Source: Planctomycetales bacterium
Lineage (GTDB): Bacteria > Planctomycetota > Planctomycetia > Isosphaerales > Isosphaeraceae
Length of the DNA stretch: 7,956 nt
Direction of reading: 5' to 3'
Assembly (NCBI GenBank): GCA_027451455.1
Contig: DAIDJI010000122.1
Coordinates: 1 to 7,956 of the forward strand
The position numbers and the translations under genes were made by a program. Shown here piece by piece: positions 1 to 5,122 of this stretch. Positions within the stretch are counted from its first letter, which is position 1, and each line of letters starts with the position of its first letter. The notes under the pieces are model-generated. The model saw nothing but the letters and a program-made list of their open reading frames with translations, had not been told where the DNA came from and did no database searches.

Positions 1-578
1 GAGATGCCGTGGGCGGCGAGCCGATGCAGCTGCTCCCAGAAATCGCGGCGCGCCTTCGGATCGACGCCGGCGGTCGGCTCGTCGAGCAGCAGCAGCTCGG
101 GTTCGTGCAGCAGGCAGGCGGCCAGCGCCAGCCGCTGCTTCCAGCCGCCCGAGAGGTGCGCCCCTCGCTTCTTCAGATGAGGCGCGAGCCCAACCTCGTC
201 GACCAGCTCGGCCTGGCGGTCCCGCGCCTGGGAAGTCGTCAGACCATAGATCCCCGAGTAAAAGTCAAGGTTTTCCTGCGCCGTCAGATCCTCATACAAA
301 GCGAACTTCTGCGACATGTAGCCGATCCCGGCTCGGACAGCGTCGGACTCTCGCATGGCGTCGCGGCCGAGGACGCGGGCCGATCCCCCGGCGAGCGGGA
401 TCAGGCCGCAGAGGGCGCGGATCAAGGTCGTCTTGCCCGAGCCGTTGGGACCGAGCAGGCCGAAGACCTCGCCGTGGCCGACGTCGAGACTCACGCCGTC
501 GACGGCCGTCAGCCGTCCGAACCGGATCGTCACGCTGCGGGCGTCGATGACGGGGACGTCCGGCGCCTCGGCGATCAT
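1..578 (-). CDS. ABC transporter ATP-binding protein, YbhF-like (3' end beyond window)
   Basis: This is a cytoplasmic nucleotide-binding subunit that should power an ABC-2 type export pump. I translated it directly from the minus strand, because its stop codon lies beyond position 1 and only 192 codons are visible. Seen in order: Walker A GPNGSGKT (residues 43-50), Q-loop glutamine in YMSQKF (Q90), signature LSGGWKQ (142-148), Walker B LLLLDEP with catalytic Glu167, and D-loop GVD (171-173). The H-loop is past the edge. The ATG at 578-576 overlaps the stop of the upstream adaptor gene as ATGA, and a GGAGGGG Shine-Dalgarno sits 5 nt before it inside the adaptor's last codons, so translation is probably coupled. 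The YMSQKFALYEDLTAQENL stretch and the Trp in the signature resemble E. coli YbhF. YbhF carries two ATPase domains; whether this protein does cannot be seen. The family call is very secure and the substrate is unknown. Confidence 0.95.
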   Translation of the reverse strand, partial: MIAEAPDVPVIDARSVTIRFGRLTAVDGVSLDVGHGEVFGLLGPNGSGKTTLIRALCGLIPLAGGSARVLGRDAMRESDAVRAGIGYMSQKFALYEDLTAQENLDFYSGIYGLTTSQARDRQAELVDEVGLAPHLKKRGAHLSGGWKQRLALAACLLHEPELLLLDEPTAGVDPKARRDFWEQLHRLAAHGI

Positions 579-1852
579 CGATTCCCCTCCGATCGCGCCG
601 GCGGCTGATCCGAACTGGCCAGGAGATAGACCTCGGCGGCCATCCCTGATTTGAAGATGCCGTCGGGCTCGGTCACGCGGACCTTCGCCGCAAAGACCTG
701 GTGCCGGCGCTCGTCGAGACTCTGAATGTTCCGCGGTGTGAACTCGCTCTCGTGCGCGATCTGCACGACCCGCCCCTCGAACCGGGCGCCCGGATGCGAG
801 TCGATGGTCACCTCGGCCGGCTGGCCGACAACCACGCGGCCAAGTTCGGTCTCGGGGATGAAGACCTTCACCCAGAGGTCGTCGGCGGAGAGGATGCGGA
901 CAACCGCCTGACCCGGCGCGACAAGGTCGCCCTTGCGCACCGAGATCACGTCGACCAGCGCTCGACCCGGCGACCGGACGACGGCCTCGGCGAGGTTGGC
1001 GTCGACCTCGCGGAGTCGGGCGCGGGTCTGCTCGACCTGGGCCTCCATCGCGGCGATGTCCTCGGCGCGGGTGCCGGCCTTCAACAGGTCGAGATTGGCG
1101 CGGGCCTGGTCGAGCAGCGCGGCGGCCTCGGCGATCTCCTCGGGACGGTTGCCCCGGGTGACGAGGTCGAAGTGGGCCCTCACCGCCGAGGCCCGGCCCC
1201 GGGCGCGGTCGAGGTCGGCCTGGGCGGCGTCCACCTGGGACTTGGTCGTGCTATTCTTGCGAAAGAGGGCGTCGTATCGGCCGAGGTTCTCCTCGGCGAG
1301 TTTCAGGTCGGCCTCGGCGCTCAGCCAGTCGTTGCGGGCCTCTCGGATTTCTTCCTCGCGGAAGCCTTTTTTGATGCGGTCGTTCCGGGCCGAGGCGGCG
1401 GCGACCGCGGCCGCAGCAGCGGCGATCTCCTCGCGCCTGGGCCCGTTGCGAGCCTTTTCGAGCGCGGCGAGGTCGGCCTTCCCCTTGGCCTGCCACTGCG
1501 CGCGCTGGGCTTCCAACTCGGGGACTTCCAGCGTGACCAGCGGCGAGCCGGGCGCGATCCGGTCGCCCTCCCGCACATGGACCTCGCTGACCCGCCCGCC
1601 AACCTTCGAGCCCAGGCGGATCTCCTGGGCCTCGACGACGCCCGGGAAGGCCAACCGGTCCGATCGCGGGGCCATGATCGACCGCCAGAGCGGCGGGCCG
1701 ATCACCGCTCCCGCCCCGACCAGCGCCATCAGCACGACGATTCCCACCGCGATGGCGATCGGTCGTCGCGATCGTCGCGGCGGCTCCGGTTCCTCGACGG
1801 ACTCCGGGGCCGGCCGGGTCTGGTCCTTCGTCATGACCTCGCCCACGGTCAT
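575..1852 (-). CDS. HlyD-family efflux periplasmic adaptor, YbhG-like
   Basis: This membrane-anchored periplasmic adaptor (membrane fusion protein) should bridge an inner-membrane ABC exporter and an outer-membrane channel. With the chosen start it has 425 residues. A short basic, proline-rich cytoplasmic N-terminus is followed by one membrane segment (about 31-53), the first half of the barrel-sandwich/lipoyl domain (about 73-109, including GSKVGGRVSEVHVREGD), a long alanine- and glutamate-rich coiled-coil hairpin (about 115-290), the second lipoyl half (VRSPGRALVDVISVRKGD) and a beta-barrel. Near the hairpin tip, R192-x3-L196-x6-T203 fits the R-x3-L-x6-S/T motif by which AcrA-type adaptors dock with TolC. 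The C-terminal SEFTPRNIQSLDERRHQVF resembles the matching part of E. coli YbhG. The frame is open to a GTG at 1870, but the ATG at 1852 has GGAGG 6 nt upstream, so I prefer it. The next gene overlaps by 4 nt and encodes the ATPase, the same order as ybhG-ybhF. Substrate unknown. Confidence 0.93.
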   Translation of the reverse strand: MTVGEVMTKDQTRPAPESVEEPEPPRRSRRPIAIAVGIVVLMALVGAGAVIGPPLWRSIMAPRSDRLAFPGVVEAQEIRLGSKVGGRVSEVHVREGDRIAPGSPLVTLEVPELEAQRAQWQAKGKADLAALEKARNGPRREEIAAAAAAVAAASARNDRIKKGFREEEIREARNDWLSAEADLKLAEENLGRYDALFRKNSTTKSQVDAAQADLDRARGRASAVRAHFDLVTRGNRPEEIAEAAALLDQARANLDLLKAGTRAEDIAAMEAQVEQTRARLREVDANLAEAVVRSPGRALVDVISVRKGDLVAPGQAVVRILSADDLWVKVFIPETELGRVVVGQPAEVTIDSHPGARFEGRVVQIAHESEFTPRNIQSLDERRHQVFAAKVRVTEPDGIFKSGMAAEVYLLASSDQPPARSEGNR

Positions 1853-1858
1853 CGTGAG

Positions 1859-1863
1859 CCTCC
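1859..1863 (-). promoter_or_regulatory. Shine-Dalgarno deciding the adaptor start
   Basis: GGAGG reads on the minus strand 6 nt before the ATG at 1852-1850. The upstream in-frame GTG at 1870 and the downstream ATG at about 1834 lack a comparable, well-spaced site. This favours a 425-residue adaptor over the 431-residue reading. Confidence 0.7.
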
Positions 1864-1911
1864 GCGTCACCCCGATGCCGCGCCGGTTCCTCCGGACGGC
1901 CCTTTTGCTTC

Positions 1912-1940
1912 ACGATACCCGGGATCAGACGGGCCGGCAA
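1912..1940 (-). promoter_or_regulatory. Possible sigma70-type promoter for the export operon
   Basis: On the minus strand, TTGCCG (1940-1935, 4 of 6 matches to the -35 consensus) and TATCGT (1917-1912, 4 of 6 to the -10) are separated by exactly 17 nt. They lie about 60 nt upstream of the preferred adaptor ATG. In GC-rich DNA such a match can occur by chance. It is offered as the best candidate in the gap and is not an established promoter. Confidence 0.3.
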
Positions 1941-1986
1941 TTCCGGATGAGCCGACCGCCAGGGCGGTTGCCTTCCCAATCCAGAC

Positions 1987-2363
1987 TCGAAGAACCGGAG
2001 GAACCACGAAAAATCACGAAGGGCACGAAAATGGGAGAGAGATCAACGGCATTGATACAGTCGGGATCGAAGATTCGGAGGAACTACGAAAAATCACGAA
2101 GGGTACGAAAATGGGAGAGAGATCAAATGGGATTTATACAACCGGGACCGAAGATCCGGAGGAACCACAAAGAATCACGTAAGGGTACGAAAATGATAGA
2201 GAGATCAAGGGCATTGATACAACCGGCATCGAAGATTCGGAGGAACCACGAAAAATCACGAAGGGTACGAAAATGGGAGAGAGATCAAAGGCATTGATAC
2301 AGTCGGCATCGAAGATTCGGAGGAACCACGAAAAATCATGAAGGGTACGAAAATGGCAGAGAA
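1987..2363. repeat. Tandem array, about 4.7 copies of an 80-81 bp unit
   Basis: The conserved GGAGGAACCACGAA-type unit start recurs at 1997, 2077, 2158, 2239 and 2319, giving periods of 80, 81, 81 and 80 bp. Each unit runs through three ACGAA boxes spaced about 10 bp apart, a purine-rich GGGAGAGAGATCAA stretch, a small dyad (ATCAA-5 nt-TTGAT) and a TCGAAGATTCGG dyad. Copies differ by scattered substitutions and 1-nt indels, so neither strand keeps a reading frame in register, and it does not look coding. It is visibly AT-richer than the flanking genes. It occupies most of the 580-bp gap between the deacylase stop and the adaptor start. Apart from this array and the weak signals listed separately, I see nothing else in that gap. 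Confidence 0.95.
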
Positions 2364-2379
2364 TCCCAGAGGTGAGAGC

Positions 2380-2396
2380 AAAACGGCCCTCAGCCG
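2380..2396 (-). terminator. Weak intrinsic terminator candidate after the deacylase gene
   Basis: Reading the minus strand about 40 nt past the deacylase stop, a CGGC stem, a 5-nt loop, the complementary GCCG and a run of four T follow one another. A 4-bp stem is short for an intrinsic terminator, so this may be incidental. It is the only such structure I found between the two gene groups. Confidence 0.25.
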
Positions 2397-2433
2397 ACCG
2401 CCCATGCTCCTGGTGAGCCATCGGAAGCGCATC

Positions 2434-3993
2434 TCAGCCCCTCCGTAAAGCCCGGCCCGGCGTGGCGCCGGTCGGCTCGCCGTCTTGCAGGACGATCGTC
2501 CCGTTCACAATCACGTGGTCGACGCCCTCAGCCGGCGCTCGGCCGTTGGCGTAGGTCGAGCGGTCGATCACGGTGGCCGGGTCGAAGATGGCGATGTCGG
2601 CGACGTAGCCCGTTCGGATCAGGCCGCGGTCCGTCAGACGGTAGCGACGTGCCGCGTGCGTGGAAAGGTGCGTGACGGCCTCGGACCAGTCGTAATCGCC
2701 CAGTTCCCTCGTGTGGTGGCCGAGGAGCCGGGCGAAGGTACCCCATCCGCGCGGGTGCGGGAAGCCGCCGCGGAAGATGCCGTCGGAGCCCGCCATGTGC
2801 GCAGGATGCCGGAGGATCGCGCGGACGTCGGCCTCGGTCCGGCTCCCGGGCCGGACGACCACCACGCCGACCGCCATCCCCGAGGCATACAGGATCTCGC
2901 AGACGAAATCACCCGGGTCGAGCTTCGCCCGAGCTGCGGCCTCGGCGACGCTCAGCCCCTCGGCCCATCGCCATTCCTCGTTCGCCACCATCGCGATCGT
3001 CACGTGGTCGAGCGGCTGTCGGAGGCCGCCCGAGAACCACTCGTTGCGAAGTCGGGCACGGATCGCCGGATCCGAGAGGCGCTCCAGCGTCGGGTCGATC
3101 CCGCCCGCCTGCACCCACCCCGGTAGCGCGATCATCCCCAGGATCGTGTTGCCCGCAAGGTACGGATAACTGTCGAATGTCATGTCGAGGCCACGGGCGC
3201 GACCCTGGTCGATCAGCGGGAGGAGCAGATCGGCCGGGCCGTTGTAGTGCGAGATGTGCGCAGCGACGCCCGAGGACTCCGCGATCCGGTAGACCTCCTG
3301 CATGCCAATCGTCGCGTCGGCGCCGTATCCCCGCATGTGGGTGACATAGACGCCGTCGTCGGGCACGATCGCCTCGCAGAGAGCGGCGATTTCGCGGGCG
3401 TCGGCGTAGAGGCTCGGGATGTAGTCGAGCCCCGTGGAGAGACCGACCGCGCCGGCGTCCATCCCCTCGCGAACGAGCCGCTTCATTGCGGTCAGCTCGT
3501 CGTCGGTCGCGGGGCGATGGTCGAGCCCCATGACCTCCATCCGAACGTTCCCATTCGGGACCAGGAACGCGACGTTCATCGCTGTGGATCGGTCGAACCG
3601 CGCGAGATACTCCTCGACCGTCCGCCAGTCGTAGTCGAGGCCGGGCGGGTTGCCGTTGAAGCCGGCGGTGTAGCGTCTCATGTACGAAAGCGTTTCGGGC
3701 GAGGCCGGGGCGAAGGCGCTGCCGTCCTGACCGATGATGTAGGTCGTCACGCCCTGCTTCAAGGCGGGGAGGTGGATCGGATCGGCGAGGAGCATCAGAT
3801 CGCCGTGAACATGGGCGTCGATGAAGCCGGGGACGACGTATCGGCCGGTCGCGTCGAGGAGATGCGCTGCCTCAGCCCCTTCGAGGCGGCCGACATCGGC
3901 GATCATCGATTCGAGCAGCGCGACATCGGCGCGGAACGGCGGGCCGCCGGTGCCGTCGATCACCCAGCCGCCCCGGATCAGCAGGTCGAACAT
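2434..3993 (-). CDS. N-acyl-D-amino-acid deacylase family amidohydrolase
   Basis: This 519-residue protein of the amidohydrolase superfamily is probably a cytoplasmic zinc enzyme hydrolysing the amide bond of an N-acyl-D-amino acid or a related substrate. Seen: an N-terminal beta-sandwich strand (FDLLIRGGWVIDGTG), the metal-binding GFIDAHVHGD (56-65, His61 and His63), THMR (His219), HISHY (His249), AGSDG (Asp404, the likely catalytic Asp), and the C-terminal sandwich return (GYVADIAIFDPATV, then VDHVIVNGTIVLQDGE). Length and motif order fit D-aminoacylases. In that family GVTT is normally followed by G-N-C-G, whose Cys is a metal ligand; here it is GVTTYIIGQDGSA, with Asp90 at the Cys position. 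Substrate may therefore differ, and a dihydroorotase- or dipeptidase-like activity is not excluded. There is no signal peptide. The start is supported by GAGGAG 8 nt before the ATG, immediately following the glycosylase stop 12 nt upstream, so the gene ends a compact operon. Confidence 0.85.
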   Translation of the reverse strand: MFDLLIRGGWVIDGTGGPPFRADVALLESMIADVGRLEGAEAAHLLDATGRYVVPGFIDAHVHGDLMLLADPIHLPALKQGVTTYIIGQDGSAFAPASPETLSYMRRYTAGFNGNPPGLDYDWRTVEEYLARFDRSTAMNVAFLVPNGNVRMEVMGLDHRPATDDELTAMKRLVREGMDAGAVGLSTGLDYIPSLYADAREIAALCEAIVPDDGVYVTHMRGYGADATIGMQEVYRIAESSGVAAHISHYNGPADLLLPLIDQGRARGLDMTFDSYPYLAGNTILGMIALPGWVQAGGIDPTLERLSDPAIRARLRNEWFSGGLRQPLDHVTIAMVANEEWRWAEGLSVAEAAARAKLDPGDFVCEILYASGMAVGVVVVRPGSRTEADVRAILRHPAHMAGSDGIFRGGFPHPRGWGTFARLLGHHTRELGDYDWSEAVTHLSTHAARRYRLTDRGLIRTGYVADIAIFDPATVIDRSTYANGRAPAEGVDHVIVNGTIVLQDGEPTGATPGRALRRG

Positions 3994-4005
3994 GATGCGG
4001 TCTCC

Positions 4006-4734
4006 TCAGCGAGACGAGGTCGAATCCAACTTCTCGGCGGCGATGACGGCTCCCTGCCCGAGTCGCGAGTCGGCCCCTCGCCAGAGGTACCAGCTTGCGA
4101 TCGATCGATAGGGACGCCAGATCTCCGCGAGCGCAGGGCATTCGCCTGGACGAGGTAGTTCGGCGAGCGCGTATCGGTCGCGGATGCCGGCGCGCACGCC
4201 CAGGTCGCCCGACGGCAGGACGTCCGGCCGATTCAGGGCGAAGATCAAAAACATCTCGGCCGTCCAGACGCCGACGCCCTTGATAGAGACCAGGGACTTG
4301 ATGATCGCTTCATCGGTCCATGAGTCGTCGATGGCGTCGAGCGGGACGTTGCCCGAGGCGACGGCCTCGGAGAGGTTGAGGACGTAACGGGCCTTGACCC
4401 CGGAGAGCCCGACGCCGCGGAGGACGGGCTCACCCAGCTCGATCAGCCGGGCAGGGTGGTGCGGCTCGCCGCCGACCTCGACCAGCCGCCGATGGATCGA
4501 GGCCGCCGCCTTCGAGGAGATTTGCTGGCCGATGATCGCGCGGACAAGCGTTCCGAACCGGTCGGACTTCGGCTCCAGCAAGCAGGGGCCGACCCGGTCG
4601 ATGATGGCGCTGAGGTGCGGGTCGACTTGCTTCAGGTGACGCTCGGCCGCCGCCCATCGCGAGGGCGTTGCGCGTCGTCGGGTCGTCTTGGCCATCGGCG
4701 CCCCCAGGTCGTCGTTTGCTTGAAGAACCTTCAT
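4006..4734 (-). CDS. DNA-3-methyladenine glycosylase II (AlkA-type, HhH-GPD superfamily)
   Basis: This is a base-excision repair glycosylase, 242 residues, that should flip out and release alkylated purines such as 3-methyladenine from DNA. Seen: the conserved helix FGTLVRAIIGQQISSKAA (60-77), the helix-hairpin-helix SIKGVGVWTAEMFLIF (150-165), and LPSGDLGVR, whose Asp177 corresponds to the catalytic Asp of the family. No Cys cluster of the Nth/MutY iron-sulfur type follows, which argues for the AlkA branch. It lacks the extra N-terminal domain of E. coli AlkA and matches the shorter bacterial form. The first ATG (4734) lies 1 nt after the response-regulator stop (TAA-C-ATG) and has no clear Shine-Dalgarno, so re-initiation is likely. 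An in-frame ATG at 4695 (MAKTTRRR) with a weak GGGG upstream is a credible alternative start. I would not assign inducible alkylation regulation; no Ada-type site was seen. Confidence 0.9.
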   Translation of the reverse strand: MKVLQANDDLGAPMAKTTRRRATPSRWAAAERHLKQVDPHLSAIIDRVGPCLLEPKSDRFGTLVRAIIGQQISSKAAASIHRRLVEVGGEPHHPARLIELGEPVLRGVGLSGVKARYVLNLSEAVASGNVPLDAIDDSWTDEAIIKSLVSIKGVGVWTAEMFLIFALNRPDVLPSGDLGVRAGIRDRYALAELPRPGECPALAEIWRPYRSIASWYLWRGADSRLGQGAVIAAEKLDSTSSR

Positions 4735-4735
4735 G

Positions 4736-5122
4736 TTACGTCGATGATGGGTGCGGAGGCAAGCCCAGCAGGGCTTCGATCTTGCCGAGGAGGCGGGGGA
4801 AGTCGACGGGCTTGCTGTCGTAGTCGTTGCAGCCGGCCTGGAGGGCCTTCTCGCGGTCGCCGGCCATGGCGTGGGCGGTCAGGGCGATGATCGGAAGGTG
4901 GCGGGTGACGGCCTCGGCGCGGAGGCGGCGGGTCACCGTCCAGCCGTCCAGTTCGGGGAGGCTCATGTCCATCAGGACGAGGTCGAAGCCGCCGCGTGCG
5001 GCCATCGCGAGGCCCTGCTGGCCGTCGATCGCGATCGAGACCTCGTAGCCCTTCCGGGCGAGGCGGCGCGAGAGCATGTCGCGGTTCATCTCGTTATCTT
5101 CGACCAGCAGGATCCGGGGCAT
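4736..5122 (-). CDS. Single-domain response regulator (stand-alone REC, DivK/CheY-like)
   Basis: This 128-residue cytoplasmic receiver domain has no output domain. Seen: acidic pair Glu8-Asp9 in ILLVEDNE, phospho-acceptor Asp52 in LVLMDMSLPELDG, Thr82 in IIALTAHAM and Lys104 in YDSKPVD, so all pocket residues are present. The ALTAHAM and SKPVD forms are typical of DivK-like and phosphorelay receivers. The frame stays open 20 codons further to an ATG at 5182, but the fold begins at MPRILLVEDNE and the ATG at 5122 has GGAG 10 nt upstream, so I use the shorter form. It overlaps the 3' end of the hybrid kinase gene by 29 bp in another frame, and the kinase TAA lies within the codons for Asp9 and Asn10. 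It is very likely a phosphorelay partner of that kinase. Its target, through protein-protein contact, is unknown. Confidence 0.93.
   Translation of the reverse strand: MPRILLVEDNEMNRDMLSRRLARKGYEVSIAIDGQQGLAMAARGGFDLVLMDMSLPELDGWTVTRRLRAEAVTRHLPIIALTAHAMAGDREKALQAGCNDYDSKPVDFPRLLGKIEALLGLPPHPSST

Noticed and set aside
9..608. Plus-strand frame of 199 codons at the left edge
   Set aside because: It is the complement of the ABC ATPase, whose Walker A, signature and Walker B are all in the minus-strand frame.
701..2182. Long plus-strand frame (493 codons) opposite the adaptor gene, and a second one at 933-2297
   Set aside because: They are antisense shadows of a clear HlyD-family gene. They run on through the non-coding tandem repeat, show no domain, and are rich in Arg/Gly/Ser as expected of GC-rich shadow frames.
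1987..2363. CRISPR array
   Set aside because: Units are 80-81 bp, directly adjacent and similar along their entire length. There are no unique spacers and no cas genes.
2134..2421. Minus-strand frame of 95 codons in the tandem-repeat region
   Set aside because: Its peptide is just a translation of the repeat. The period is 80-81 bp, so each copy is read in a changing frame, and no RBS or conserved product is seen.
3247..4158. Plus-strand frame of 303 codons, and a similar one at 2485-3126
   Set aside because: Opposite strand of the deacylase gene, whose catalytic motifs are intact on the minus strand. No recognisable protein features.
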